A stretch of DNA of 64,000 bases from Psychromonas sp. psych-6C06 (GCF_002835465.1 NZ_PIZM01000006.1:372001-436000), one strand, 5' to 3'. Shown: positions 38,806 to 48,929, counted from the stretch's first letter. Numbers and translations: made by a program. Notes: generated by a model not told the origin, from the letters alone.

Positions 38806-39987
38806 ATGAACAAACATAAATACAGTTTGTTAAAGCTATTTCATTTCCTATCGGGCTTTTTCTTATCATGGATATATGCTTTTTTTCTCTTAAAAAGAGA
38901 TAAGCGGATAGTTTTCAGTTCGACGAATAATGAACATTTTATTTTTAATTCTAAAAGTTTGTTTATCGACCAGAAAGCGGAATTTGAGAGCGCTGGCTTT
39001 CAAGTTTTTTTTGTGATGAACGACCCAGTGAAAAGGAAGCTGCTTAATAAACAATTTCCTAACGCTTTTATTTCAAATAAAGGTATTAAAAATAAGTTAT
39101 TTATTCTTAAATCTGCAGTGTGGGTAATTAGCACTCTTGATCTACCTGTTTCAGGTTTGTTCTTATCTCGAAATCGCTTTGTCTATCAGTTAGGACACGG
39201 TACACCAATTAAAAATATTGGTTTAATGGAAGCAAAGTGTTCTCTAGTTAAAAAGCTATATTATAAAGCTAATGCAACTAACATATCTCTGTTTTTAAGC
39301 CCTTCTAAGTTTTTTCAAAGCTATATTGCTGATGCATTTGGGGTAAATATAAATAAGGTTGTTGTTGCACCTCAGCCTAGAAATGATGCTCTTTTGGCAG
39401 GTGGGCAACCGTTAATGACGTTGAGGGACGATGTGAATAGCAAATTAATCTTATATTGCCCAACATGGCGACCATTCTCTAATTTAAGATTATTTCCTTT
39501 TGAGAGGGTGGATTTATCATTGTTGAATTCATATTTGAAAGAGAAAAACTGTAAGCTATTACTGCGCTTACACCCATTATTTGAAGGTGACTTATCACAA
39601 TATGAAAGGTCTAATATTGTGATATTTGATAGTAATATATGTCCTGAAATATCCGATGTTTTAGTGGATATAGATGCGCTTATTACCGACTACTCAAGTA
39701 TTTATTGTGATTATTATCTTTTAGATAGACCCGTTGCTTTTATCCCTTACGACTTATCAATATACACTCAAAAAATAGGTTTTTCTTTTGACTATAAAGA
39801 GCTAACTTCTAATTGTTATTTAGAAAATTTATCGCAATTTCAGCTGTTTGTTAGCGAGGTTGCACAAAGCTCCTTTGATATTACTGAGCAGATAAGAATT
39901 AAACATCGTTTAAATGTTATTGCGGAACAAAGTGCAGGCTCGTTTAATTATGATTTAATATTAAAAAAGTATGGGGAATTAGAGTGA
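38806..39987 (+). CDS. CDP-glycerol glycerophosphotransferase (TagB/TagF family)
   Basis: 393 residues. The teichoic-acid-polymerase-type core is evident: YQLGHGTPIKNIGLM, PQPRNDALLAG, LILYCPTWRP, LLLRLHPLFEGD, and ALITDYSSIYCDYYLLDRPVAFIPYD. Such enzymes transfer glycerol-phosphate from CDP-glycerol onto a sugar or growing chain. The N-terminal hydrophobic segment (LSGFFLSWIYAFFLL) suggests membrane attachment. The next gene makes CDP-glycerol, so both the donor and the transferase are encoded here. Confidence 0.9.
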   Translation: MNKHKYSLLKLFHFLSGFFLSWIYAFFLLKRDKRIVFSSTNNEHFIFNSKSLFIDQKAEFESAGFQVFFVMNDPVKRKLLNKQFPNAFISNKGIKNKLFILKSAVWVISTLDLPVSGLFLSRNRFVYQLGHGTPIKNIGLMEAKCSLVKKLYYKANATNISLFLSPSKFFQSYIADAFGVNINKVVVAPQPRNDALLAGGQPLMTLRDDVNSKLILYCPTWRPFSNLRLFPFERVDLSLLNSYLKEKNCKLLLRLHPLFEGDLSQYERSNIVIFDSNICPEISDVLVDIDALITDYSSIYCDYYLLDRPVAFIPYDLSIYTQKIGFSFDYKELTSNCYLENLSQFQLFVSEVAQSSFDITEQIRIKHRLNVIAEQSAGSFNYDLILKKYGELE

Positions 39988-40376
39988 ACATTATTACCTT
40001 TGGTACATTTGATGTGTTCCATGTTGGCCATATTCATATTTTAGAGCGGGCTGCTGGCTTAGGTAGCAAGTTAATTGTTGGCGTATCTTCAGACCAATTA
40101 AATTACAAAAAAAAAGGACGTACGCCAGTTTATTGTGAAAAAGATCGTCTTAAAATTATTTCTTCATTGAGTTGTGTTGATGAAGTGTTTGTTGAAGAGT
40201 CTTTAGAGCTTAAAGCACAATATATTAAAGATTATGAGATAGATATTCTAGTGATGGGGGACGACTGGGAAGGAAAGTTCGATCACTTTTCTGAATTTTG
40301 CCAAGTTATCTATTTTCCAAGGACGCCTTCAATTTCAACAACTGAAATTATTGAAGTTGTTAAAGCGATCGAGTAA
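39984..40376 (+). CDS. tagD: glycerol-3-phosphate cytidylyltransferase (TagD-like)
   Basis: 130 residues with a GTG start, overlapping the previous gene by 4 bases (GTGA). Seen: TFGTFDVFHVGHIHILERAAGLG with the H-x-G-H nucleotide-binding motif, GVSSDQLNYKKKGRTPVY, and RTPSISTTEII near the end. It makes CDP-glycerol from CTP and glycerol-3-phosphate. It is the last plus-strand gene of the glycan locus and meets the convergent gene with a single base between stops. Confidence 0.94.
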   Translation: MNIITFGTFDVFHVGHIHILERAAGLGSKLIVGVSSDQLNYKKKGRTPVYCEKDRLKIISSLSCVDEVFVEESLELKAQYIKDYEIDILVMGDDWEGKFDHFSEFCQVIYFPRTPSISTTEIIEVVKAIE

Positions 40377-40377
40377 A

Positions 40378-41607
40378 TTATCTCGCCCCAAACCCCGTTA
40401 ACATGGTTTTTAGCGTCTTAAAAAATATATTCACGTCTAACCAGAATGATAGGTGCTTAATATAATACAAGTCATGTGCGAGCTTCTCTTTCGTGGTTTC
40501 AGTGTCTGCTGTATACCCTTGTACTGTCTGAGCCCAGCCAGTAATGCCTGGCTTTACCATATGACGATAGCCGTAGAATGGGATCTCTTTCTCAAAGTCT
40601 TTCACAAAAGCTTGCTGCTCTGGTCGAGGGCCGATTAATGCCATCTCTCCTTTTAATACATTAAAGAACTGCGGAATTTCATCAATACGTGTTTTGCGTA
40701 TGAGTTTACCGACTCGAGTTACTCGCGCATGTTCATCGGGGGCAAATTTACTGCCCGCTTTAGGGCAACCTATTTCCATACTTCGAAATTTGTATATTTT
40801 AAAAGGTTTACCGCCTTGGCCTATGCGAATTTGCGTATAAAGGACATCTCCGCGACTCTCTAGTTTAATAATGGCACTAATTATTAGCGCTAAAGGGGCT
40901 AGTAAAGGTAGGCTACAAAGAATAAGGGCTGATTCCCATCCTCTTTTGACAATGCAGTAACTCGGATTTGCACGCAATGAGCCAAGCGTATTTTCAGATA
41001 AGTGCGTTGTGTGAACTTTTCCTTCAATCATCTCTCTGATCGTTTCTGAGTGGTATACAGCGATGTTATTGATGCTACAGTCGGCAATGAACTTTTCTTG
41101 CTCTGCATTTAATGGATTATGGAGGTTAACAACTAACCCTTGTTCAATCTTGTTAAAAAGATAAGGGGCTTCTATTACTTGCAGTTCAATACGTGGGTTT
41201 TCACTGAGAGTTTTAATATCAAAATTATTGATGGCACTTAGTGTTAATGTGGACTCTTTACGACTAATCAGTGTGCTCAGAAATAGCCAAAACAACACTA
41301 TAATAAAACCATATAGAAGTGTAGGACGAGAGTAATCAATGCGTAATAAAACAATCGCAATGATAGCAACGCTATAAACCGATAACATGACCGGGAAAAT
41401 ATATAATTTCTTATCAACCAATAGATAATTGGTTACTTTAGGCAAGATGGCTACACAGCTTAAATATACTGCAATGGTGATCAATAAACTGTTATGCACT
41501 GTGTCTAATGAGAGTGGCATTAATAACGCGATATAGCTGTAAATAAGCAATACGCCAATAGCGTAAGCGATATAAGGAATGGCAAGGATTTTGTTGATTT
41601 TACGCAT
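40378..41607 (-). CDS. polyprenyl-phosphate sugar-1-phosphate transferase (initiating enzyme)
   Basis: 409 residues. Four membrane segments occupy residues about 10-110, a soluble part follows, and then the conserved WbaP/PglC-type catalytic domain with a re-entrant helix (WESALILCSLPLLAPLALIISAIIKLESRGDVLYTQ), KPFKIYKFRSM, the RTRIDEIPQFFNVLKGEMALIGPRPE block and PGITGWAQ. It loads the first sugar phosphate onto undecaprenyl phosphate and so begins the glycan. Whether it uses glucose, galactose or another sugar is not clear. Confidence 0.92.
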   Translation of the reverse strand: MRKINKILAIPYIAYAIGVLLIYSYIALLMPLSLDTVHNSLLITIAVYLSCVAILPKVTNYLLVDKKLYIFPVMLSVYSVAIIAIVLLRIDYSRPTLLYGFIIVLFWLFLSTLISRKESTLTLSAINNFDIKTLSENPRIELQVIEAPYLFNKIEQGLVVNLHNPLNAEQEKFIADCSINNIAVYHSETIREMIEGKVHTTHLSENTLGSLRANPSYCIVKRGWESALILCSLPLLAPLALIISAIIKLESRGDVLYTQIRIGQGGKPFKIYKFRSMEIGCPKAGSKFAPDEHARVTRVGKLIRKTRIDEIPQFFNVLKGEMALIGPRPEQQAFVKDFEKEIPFYGYRHMVKPGITGWAQTVQGYTADTETTKEKLAHDLYYIKHLSFWLDVNIFFKTLKTMLTGFGAR

Positions 41608-41726
41608 CTGGGTTTATTACTTTTGGCTTAATTTTATGGGCGCTAGCGTAGCATATAATAATATTTTTTTTGTTATTTAAAACAATAATTGCTACTTAGC
41701 GCTTTACTGTTTTAATACATAATTTT

Positions 41727-42374
41727 CTATAAATTATCTTTATAATACCAGTAGAATCCAATGACTTTTTTGACGTATTGCTGTGTTTCTGGGTAGGGAG
41801 GGATCTGTTTATTGTAACGCCTTACTGTGCCTTCTCCGGCATTATATGCCGCCAATGCTAACTCTTTACTTTTAAACTCTTTTAATAGCTTATTTAAATA
41901 TAGTGCACCTGCATTGATGCTTTGTTTAGGATCAAAGGGATCATCAACACCAAATCGTTCTGCGGTGACGGGCATCAATTGCATCAACCCCTGCGCGCCT
42001 GCAGAAGAAACGGCTTTACGTCGATAGCTCGACTCTGCGGTGATCACTGCATGCAAAAACTCGGGTTCTAACTGGTATTTTTGTGCTGCATTAACAATGA
42101 GCGGGTGATATCTGTTTTGAAGCGTTTTATTACGTGGAACGCTAATGTTGGTATAGCTTTTCTCTTTCCAGTTTTTAAAGGTAGCAGGTGCTTTATTAGT
42201 TTCACTTCTCAGCAACAACCGATATTTATCATTCACCTTGCGTTCAGAGAAGTGCTGATTACCATTACTATCAATATAGATATAAATATCCGCCTGCACT
42301 AATTGTGAAAAAAATATGCTTAAAAATATTACGAGGATATTTTTATTGATAGTTAATTTTAGCAATACAGGCAT
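41727..42374 (-). CDS. lytic transglycosylase with N-terminal DUF4124-like region
   Basis: 215 residues. A signal peptide is followed by a short DUF4124-like stretch (IYIYIDSNGNQHFSERKV), then an SLT domain: LHAVITAESSYRRKAVSSAGAQGLMQLMP with the catalytic Glu of AES, DPFDPKQSINAGALYLNKLL, and LALAAYNAGEGTVRRYN. It cuts the peptidoglycan glycan strand in the periplasm. Its place beside the polymerase-like gene (3 bases between them) suggests help for export structures through the wall. Confidence 0.9.
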   Translation of the reverse strand: MPVLLKLTINKNILVIFLSIFFSQLVQADIYIYIDSNGNQHFSERKVNDKYRLLLRSETNKAPATFKNWKEKSYTNISVPRNKTLQNRYHPLIVNAAQKYQLEPEFLHAVITAESSYRRKAVSSAGAQGLMQLMPVTAERFGVDDPFDPKQSINAGALYLNKLLKEFKSKELALAAYNAGEGTVRRYNKQIPPYPETQQYVKKVIGFYWYYKDNL

Positions 42375-42377
42375 AAC

Positions 42378-44102
42378 TTACTTCACCACTGGTAAAGTAG
42401 ATTGTGCATTACTGTTCGTTTGCATTGCTTGTGATGGTCTGGGTTTATCAATGTTAGCCAGTTGTTTATCACGAGGATAAAGATATCGAGCGTAATCGAG
42501 TATCTGCTTTGCTTTTTCTGGTTGGCTATTATGTTGATAAGCGAGGTAAAGGATCACGTAAAAAAACGATTTTGGTGTTTTTTCTAATGTTTTTTCTGTC
42601 CAAGTGATGACTGATTGAATCTCTTCTTTATTATCGGTTTGTACGGCGATTGCTAAACGGAAATGACTCAGGTGAAAATCAAACCGGTCTTGAAATACTA
42701 ATGGATTGACAATATCCATTAGTAAGTTTATATCTGGGTTTTTACTACGCTCATAGGTCGTTATTTTAGCGATGGTGTAAAGGTTACTGAGCATGAAAAT
42801 AGCAGTAAAAATTGGGATTAATAGCGCAAAAATACGTAGTGCAAAGGTAGGCCTAAATTGTTGCTCTTCGTTTTTCTTATGCTCACTGTCTATATAAAAG
42901 ACTAATACGATCAGCACTAGCCAGTGTAATGCTGAATGATATAGTGGGTACTCAGTTTGAGTATGTAACGCGATCGGTACCACTAATGCTAATAAACTAA
43001 GTGCTTTCTTTAATCCGAAACCTTTTAAGGTTGAAAGGAAACCTATGATCAATAATAGTATTGCGGTGATTGGAACTATTCCGCCCTCTACCGCCCAGAA
43101 AAGCGTATCGTTATGCGGGTGTGTTAAGTGTTGTGAGTTTGCAGGTACCTCGCCATTTTTTACTCGTTGCGCATAACTCTCTAAATATGCCTTTTCAAAG
43201 CTACCATAACCAGAGCCAATTAATGGCTTTTCTGCAATCATTGATAAACTATGGGTATACTTAACAACTCGCTTGTTATCTTGGGTTATATTCTCCATAT
43301 GACCAGAGCGTATCTTAAGCATGTCATGCTTTAACGTGCCACATCCAATACCCAATAGAATTGCAATTAAGAATAAGACCAGTTTTCTGCGATTATTGTG
43401 CCAAGCCCATGGAATAAATAATAATAAGGATATTGCGCCTCCTAGATATGCCACACGAGAAATGGTTACGACGATAACCCAGATATTCAGCATAACGGTG
43501 AGCAACAAAAAGGCTTGTAGTTTCTTACACTCAATTTGTTGTAATAAATAGCCCGCTAAAATCAGTGTGGTTGCCATGAAAGAAGCGAGGACATTGGGTT
43601 GTTGAAAAATCCCATAGGGACGGCCATAACCGACATCGTAACCAAAGATGTTATCGACGGGTAACAGGTAATCTTGCATTAGGCTGTAACAAGCCTGAAG
43701 AAAGCCTGCCAGTACAATGAGCAATAATAAACGCTGTAGGAAAACGGCATTAAAGCGCATTTGCTGTAGGCTGACGAACAGTAAAAAACCGGCAAACAAG
43801 CCAATTAAGCGGGTATAACTTTGCTCGGCGAGGGCGTTATTAGGGTAAAAAACGGGGATTAAAAAAAGAATGCAGGCGATGAGAAAAACAATCGTTAATC
43901 GAGAATAAAATATCTTTTGGGCTTCGGTTACCTTCCATAAACCGATGCCAATTAAGGTGGAGAAGAATATCCAAACAACGTTATTTTGCGCTAGCTCTAA
44001 GCCACTTCCGCCTTGATTATGTTGAAAGTAGTGTGCACCTAAACCCATTAATAGCGCAAAGGTGATCATAAAGGCGCGATTTAGTTTGTGTTGAATATCC
44101 AT
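42378..44102 (-). CDS. O-antigen polymerase/ligase or PglL-type O-oligosaccharyltransferase
   Basis: 574 residues with 10 to 12 membrane segments. A periplasmic loop carries LTHPHNDTLFWAVEGGIVPI, the H-x-H-N motif common to WaaL, Wzy and PglL proteins. The C-terminal soluble part (about residues 460-574) is TPR-like (FFYVILYLAYQHNSQPEKAKQILDYA), as in Wzy_C_2/PglL members. It may attach glycan to lipid A core or to protein, or polymerise it. It is the only Wzy-fold protein in the locus. A short run of Q, N and S follows at the end. Confidence 0.78.
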   Translation of the reverse strand: MDIQHKLNRAFMITFALLMGLGAHYFQHNQGGSGLELAQNNVVWIFFSTLIGIGLWKVTEAQKIFYSRLTIVFLIACILFLIPVFYPNNALAEQSYTRLIGLFAGFLLFVSLQQMRFNAVFLQRLLLLIVLAGFLQACYSLMQDYLLPVDNIFGYDVGYGRPYGIFQQPNVLASFMATTLILAGYLLQQIECKKLQAFLLLTVMLNIWVIVVTISRVAYLGGAISLLLFIPWAWHNNRRKLVLFLIAILLGIGCGTLKHDMLKIRSGHMENITQDNKRVVKYTHSLSMIAEKPLIGSGYGSFEKAYLESYAQRVKNGEVPANSQHLTHPHNDTLFWAVEGGIVPITAILLLIIGFLSTLKGFGLKKALSLLALVVPIALHTQTEYPLYHSALHWLVLIVLVFYIDSEHKKNEEQQFRPTFALRIFALLIPIFTAIFMLSNLYTIAKITTYERSKNPDINLLMDIVNPLVFQDRFDFHLSHFRLAIAVQTDNKEEIQSVITWTEKTLEKTPKSFFYVILYLAYQHNSQPEKAKQILDYARYLYPRDKQLANIDKPRPSQAMQTNSNAQSTLPVVK

Positions 44103-44133
44103 GCTGATTGTTAATTCCGTTTCTATATTGATG

Positions 44134-44158
44134 CGTTCCCTTAAATAATCAGGGAACG
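44134..44158. terminator. hairpin downstream of uvrA
   Basis: CGTTCCCT (44134-44141) and AGGGAACG (44151-44158) form an 8-bp stem with a 9-base loop. On the minus strand it falls between the uvrA stop and the PglL-like start. The T-run lies on the plus-strand side only, so its strength for uvrA is unclear. Confidence 0.5.
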
Positions 44159-44198
44159 TGTTTTCTCAAGTGCTTAAGGTTGGTAAATAAAAGCCTGC

Positions 44199-47021
44199 TT
44201 ACTTATTTAAAATTGGCTTTAAGAATTGTCCTGTGTAACTACCTTTCACGTTAATGACCTCTTCAGGGCGACCCGTTGCAATGATTTCACCACCACCATT
44301 ACCACCCTCTGGTCCAAGGTCGATGATCCAGTCTGCGGTTTTAATGACGTCTAAGTTATGCTCGATAATAACGATGGTATTGCCGTGGTCACGCAGAGTA
44401 TGAATGACTTTAAGTAACTGAGCAATATCATGGAAGTGTAATCCCGTTGTTGGTTCATCAAGAATATAGAGGGTTTTACCTGTATCACGTTTTGATAACT
44501 CTTTTGCTAGCTTAACGCGTTGTGCCTCACCGCCAGAAAGGGTAGTTGCAGCTTGTCCCAAACGAATGTAAGAGAGGCCGACATCCATTAATGTTTTTAA
44601 TTTACGAGCAATAGAGGGGACGACTTCAAAAAACGTGAAAGCATCTTCAACGGTCATATCTAAAGTTTCGTGGATGTTTTTACCTTTGTATTTTACCGAT
44701 AAAGTTTCGCGGTTATAGCGCTGTCCTTTACAGGTATCGCAGGGGACATAAACATCGGGTAAAAAGTGCATCTCTACTTTGATAACACCATCACCTTGAC
44801 AGGCTTCACAGCGTCCACCTTTAACATTAAAGCTAAATCGGCCCGGCTTGTAACCTCGAGCTCGTGACTCGGGAGTGGCTGCAAACAGCTCTCGAATAGG
44901 GGTGAAAATGCCGGTATAGGTTGCCGGGTTGGAGCGTGGCGTCCGTCCTATTGGACTTTGGTTAATGTCGACTACTTTATCGAGGTGATCTAAACCCGCC
45001 ATTTTTTTGTATGGAGAAGCAGTAATGGTGGTCGCTTTATTCAACTTAGTTTGAGCAAGCGGAAATAGGGTATCGTTAATCAGTGTTGATTTTCCTGAGC
45101 CTGATACGCCAGTTACACAGGTGAGTATGCCAACCGGGACCTCTAATGTGACCGATTTTAGGTTGTTACCCGTTGCTTCTTCTAATTTCAGCCATTTATC
45201 GGTTAATGGTGTGCGTTCACTCGGTATTGTAATTTCTTTACGACCACTTAAATAATCTGCAGTGAGTGATTTTTTCTCTTTCAGAATCTGCTTGTAATTA
45301 CCCTGAGCGATGATTTCTCCGCCGTGAATACCAGCACCTGGGCCAATATCGATGATATGGTCAGCTTGACGAATCGCATCTTCATCGTGTTCAACCACGA
45401 TCACCGTATTACCTAAATCTCGTAGGTGAGTCAGCGTTTTAAGTAAGCGCTCATTATCACGTTGATGCAGACCAATAGAGGGTTCATCTAATACATACAT
45501 AACCCCCATTAAGCCCGCGCCAATTTGGCTGGCTAAACGAATTCGCTGTGCTTCACCACCAGAAAGGGTATCGGCACTTCGTTCTAGGCTGAGGTAATTA
45601 AGGCCAACGTTAACTAAAAAGCTAAGGCGTTCAAGGATCTCTTTTAATATTTTTTCAGCTATTTTGGCTTTTTGACCTGTTAGCTTAATGCTTTTAAAGA
45701 AGGCTTCCGCTTCAGCAATCGATAACTGTGAAACGTATGGCAGGTTAACATCGTTGATAAAAACATGGCGTGAAGACTGCTTTAAACGCGAGCCATCACA
45801 GCTACTGCAATGTTGTCGGTTCATATATTTTTCAAGATATTCACGCATCGCGCTAGAGTCAGTCTCTCGATAACGGCGTGCACGATTTGGAATAACACCC
45901 TCGAATGCATGTGAGCGCGTCATACTATCGCCACGATCATTAAAATAGATAAAAGAGATTTTCTCTTTGCCACTGCCTTGTAATACTATTTTTTGTTGCT
46001 TTGCGGTTAATGCTTTAAAGGGGGTGAAGACAGAGAAACCATAGTGTTCAGCGACGGCATGTAATAGTTGAAAATAATAATTAGATTTCTGACTCCAGCC
46101 TGCTATCGCGCCTTCGGCAAGGCTTAAGTTTTTATCGGTGACTGCAAGCTTAGGGTCAAAGTATTGTTCAATGCCCAATCCATCACAAGTCTCACAGGCA
46201 CCTGCTGGATTATTAAAAGAGAATATGCGTGGTTCTAGCTCGGTAATGCTATAGCCACACTTTGGACAGGCAAAGTTGGCTGAAAACATTTGTTCTGCTT
46301 GATCGCCATCCATAAAGGCAACAATTGCTGTGCCGTTGCTTAAACCCAGTGTCGTTTCTATCGACTCCGCTAAACGTTGCTTAATATCATCACGTACTTT
46401 AAAACGGTCAACCACGACTTCAATGGTGTGTTTTTTATGTAATTCGAGCGTCGGTGGATCGCTCAAATCGCAAATGTCGCCATCAATACGTGCGCGTAAA
46501 AATCCTTGCGCAGCTAAGCTTTCAAAGGTTTTAACGTGTTCACCTTTACGCTCTTTCACAATGGGAGCGAGTAACATCATTTTACTGCCCGCAGGGTTTT
46601 CTAAAATGGCATCAACCATCTGACTGACAGTTTGTGCATTGAGCGTAATGTCATGTGTTGGACAACGCGGATCACCGATACGTGCAAACAGTAAACGGAG
46701 GTAATCGTAAATCTCAGTGATAGTACCCACTGTAGAGCGAGGGTTATGAGAAGTCGACTTTTGTTCAATGGAGATAGCAGGAGATAAGCCTTCAATATGC
46801 TCAACATCAGGCTTTTCCATTAACGATAGAAATTGGCGAGCATAGGCTGATAGCGACTCAACATAACGACGTTGCCCTTCTGCATATAACGTATCAAAAG
46901 CAAGTGAGGACTTACCTGAGCCAGAAAGACCGGTAATTACCACTAATTTGTCTCTCGGAATAGTAAGATCTATATTTTTCAAGTTGTGAGTTTTTGCGCC
47001 ACGAATTTCAATATTGTCCAT
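44199..47021 (-). CDS. uvrA: excinuclease ABC subunit A
   Basis: 940 residues, the standard length. It is the damage-sensing ATPase of nucleotide excision repair. Two ABC ATPase modules are seen: Walker [13 protein letters not shown] at residues 31-42 and [12 protein letters not shown] near 640, and two signature blocks LSGGEAQRI and LSGGEAQRV. Zinc-finger cysteine pairs are present ([11 protein letters not shown] region and [20 protein letters not shown]). A LexA box and a good promoter lie just upstream. Confidence 0.98.
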   Translation of the reverse strand: MDNIEIRGAKTHNLKNIDLTIPRDKLVVITGLSGSGKSSLAFDTLYAEGQRRYVESLSAYARQFLSLMEKPDVEHIEGLSPAISIEQKSTSHNPRSTVGTITEIYDYLRLLFARIGDPRCPTHDITLNAQTVSQMVDAILENPAGSKMMLLAPIVKERKGEHVKTFESLAAQGFLRARIDGDICDLSDPPTLELHKKHTIEVVVDRFKVRDDIKQRLAESIETTLGLSNGTAIVAFMDGDQAEQMFSANFACPKCGYSITELEPRIFSFNNPAGACETCDGLGIEQYFDPKLAVTDKNLSLAEGAIAGWSQKSNYYFQLLHAVAEHYGFSVFTPFKALTAKQQKIVLQGSGKEKISFIYFNDRGDSMTRSHAFEGVIPNRARRYRETDSSAMREYLEKYMNRQHCSSCDGSRLKQSSRHVFINDVNLPYVSQLSIAEAEAFFKSIKLTGQKAKIAEKILKEILERLSFLVNVGLNYLSLERSADTLSGGEAQRIRLASQIGAGLMGVMYVLDEPSIGLHQRDNERLLKTLTHLRDLGNTVIVVEHDEDAIRQADHIIDIGPGAGIHGGEIIAQGNYKQILKEKKSLTADYLSGRKEITIPSERTPLTDKWLKLEEATGNNLKSVTLEVPVGILTCVTGVSGSGKSTLINDTLFPLAQTKLNKATTITASPYKKMAGLDHLDKVVDINQSPIGRTPRSNPATYTGIFTPIRELFAATPESRARGYKPGRFSFNVKGGRCEACQGDGVIKVEMHFLPDVYVPCDTCKGQRYNRETLSVKYKGKNIHETLDMTVEDAFTFFEVVPSIARKLKTLMDVGLSYIRLGQAATTLSGGEAQRVKLAKELSKRDTGKTLYILDEPTTGLHFHDIAQLLKVIHTLRDHGNTIVIIEHNLDVIKTADWIIDLGPEGGNGGGEIIATGRPEEVINVKGSYTGQFLKPILNK

Positions 47022-47039
47022 TTTTCTCGCCTAATAACA

Positions 47040-47083
47040 CTGTTAATTCAAACAGTATACATGAATAGAAAGGATCTGCTCAA
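47040..47083 (-). promoter_or_regulatory. uvrA promoter with LexA (SOS) box
   Basis: CTGTTAATTCAAACAG at 47040-47055 fits the SOS box core CTGT-N8-ACAG exactly. On the minus strand a -10 TATACT (47059-47054) overlaps the box and a -35 TTGAGC (47083-47078) lies 18 bases before it. LexA bound here would block uvrA, as in E. coli. It is also close enough to affect the divergent sensor gene. Confidence 0.9.
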
Positions 47084-47174
47084 CGTCTCTTTTTTAGCTG
47101 TAATGTTAACCCTAACATTTTCTTTTTTAAAAAAAGAGAATATCTTTGAGGGACTATCTCATTTGTATTGGAAC

Positions 47175-48929
47175 ATGATGAATCGATTCTTCTTTTTTCT
47201 TCTTATATTGTTTTCGGGAAATCTTTTTGCCTCAGAAAATCTGCCTCCTTTATTAGTGGCTGAAGACAATTATTCTCGTAGTGACTTCACCCTAAATCTA
47301 TTTGTTGATCATGAACAAAAATTAACCATACAAGACATTAGCAATGGACAATTAACATCTATTGAAACAAGTTCTCGTTTTAATATTCCTATTGAAGAAG
47401 CTAACTATTGGTTCTCATTTACTTTGAAAAATAACGGGCTAGAGGCAGTAAAGCGAGTAATACAGTTTGATGAGCCTTTTCTTTTTAATGCTGATATCTA
47501 TTATCAACAGCCTAATGGAGTTTGGGTTGAAGAAAAAAATGGCCTATCTGTACCGCTAAAAGAAAGAGCTGTGCCTAATCGTTTGCCTGTCTTTATCGTT
47601 CCTCTCGAGGCGGGAGAGTCTAAAAAAATATACCTGATGATGAATTGTAAGCAAGACTTGCTTACGGTCGGGATCACGGTAAAAGCTGTTGAGTCATTTT
47701 TAATTGATGAGCAGTTCGAGGTTGCTGGATACTGGTTCTTTTTTGGCATATCACTAGCGATGCTACTTTATAACCTGTTTTTACTTTTTTCGCTTCGCGA
47801 TGAACTGTACATCTATTACACCGCTTATTGTGCATCATTCTTTATTTTTGTGCTGATGTATAGTGGCTATGATCTTTATTTTGTCACTCAGCCGGCTAGC
47901 CATTATGATTTAGTCGTTTCAATCTCTATCTCTGTTGCTTGCTTAACTTTATTTATTCGCAAATTATTAAACAGCCCAGTAACCTTGCCCTATCTAGATA
48001 AATTGATGCTCTTCATCGCTTTCATTTTTATATTACAAGGGGCGTTGACTTATATTGATATCAGTAATTATTACTTCGTTGTTTTTATTGGCCTACCAGC
48101 TACCTTGGTGCTCTTTTTTATTGGTATTTACGCTTTTTATAAGAATATTGAGCTATCTAACTATCTTGTTTTTGGCATGAGCTGGCATATATTAGGGCTG
48201 TTTGCGATTGCGGCTGTTAATGCTGGGGTTATTGAGCATAATTTTGTCAGTCGTTATGGTTTTATGATTGGCTCCATGGTTGAAGTATTTGTTTTTTCAT
48301 TAGCTTTGTCGCATCGCGTTCGCTTATTGCAAGAGAAAAAAAATGAGTTTCAATATGCTTTAATCGAACGAGAACAGAGAGAGAAAACGGCACTTAAAAT
48401 AGAAGTTGCTCGTAATCAAAAAGCATTAGAAGATGCACAAATTAAGATGACTCGATTACAGCAAGTGGATGACTTAACAGGATTGTTTAATCGCCCCTAT
48501 TTTGATGAGGAGTTTGAACGCGAATGGCAATTGATGCAATCAAAGCGACAGCCCTTAGCGATTATTTTATTAGAGTTTAATGAATTAGCACTGTTTTGTG
48601 ATAAATATGGAAAAGAAACGGCTGATTATACGTTGCGATTGTTGGCGCAAAAATTAGTTGGTTGTGTTGGACACGATGCGGATATCGTTGCTCGTTATGG
48701 TGATAATCAATTTGCTGTTCTCTTGCCAAATTACAATAAGAATAAATGCAATGCATTAATACATAAAATTGAAGTATCGACGGACTTAGTAAAAATACCC
48801 TTTAAAGAATCACAATCGGGACAGATAGATATTATGGTGGTGGGGGATGCACTTATCCCAGCTAACGAGATCCGTTATACGATGTTTTTAGATCATGTAG
48901 AATCATTGCTAGCACAGCCAACGGATTGA
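47175..48929 (+). CDS. 7TM sensor protein with degenerate GGDEF domain
   Basis: About 584 residues from the paired ATGs at 47175/47178, which begin a clear signal peptide (NRFFFFLLILFSGNLFAS). An earlier in-frame start at 46986 overlaps uvrA and lacks support. Layout: periplasmic 7TMR-DISMED2-like domain, seven membrane segments (about residues 185-385), a coiled coil, then a GGDEF domain (DDLTGLFNRPYFDEEF). The active-site motif reads YGDNQF instead of GGDEF, so cyclic-di-GMP synthesis is unlikely. It may be a receptor or regulator. Confidence 0.85.
   Translation: MMNRFFFFLLILFSGNLFASENLPPLLVAEDNYSRSDFTLNLFVDHEQKLTIQDISNGQLTSIETSSRFNIPIEEANYWFSFTLKNNGLEAVKRVIQFDEPFLFNADIYYQQPNGVWVEEKNGLSVPLKERAVPNRLPVFIVPLEAGESKKIYLMMNCKQDLLTVGITVKAVESFLIDEQFEVAGYWFFFGISLAMLLYNLFLLFSLRDELYIYYTAYCASFFIFVLMYSGYDLYFVTQPASHYDLVVSISISVACLTLFIRKLLNSPVTLPYLDKLMLFIAFIFILQGALTYIDISNYYFVVFIGLPATLVLFFIGIYAFYKNIELSNYLVFGMSWHILGLFAIAAVNAGVIEHNFVSRYGFMIGSMVEVFVFSLALSHRVRLLQEKKNEFQYALIEREQREKTALKIEVARNQKALEDAQIKMTRLQQVDDLTGLFNRPYFDEEFEREWQLMQSKRQPLAIILLEFNELALFCDKYGKETADYTLRLLAQKLVGCVGHDADIVARYGDNQFAVLLPNYNKNKCNALIHKIEVSTDLVKIPFKESQSGQIDIMVVGDALIPANEIRYTMFLDHVESLLAQPTD

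Noticed and set aside
46986-47174. Longer N-terminus for the 7TM GGDEF-like protein
   Set aside because: It overlaps uvrA and its promoter, and a proper signal peptide begins at 47175/47178.
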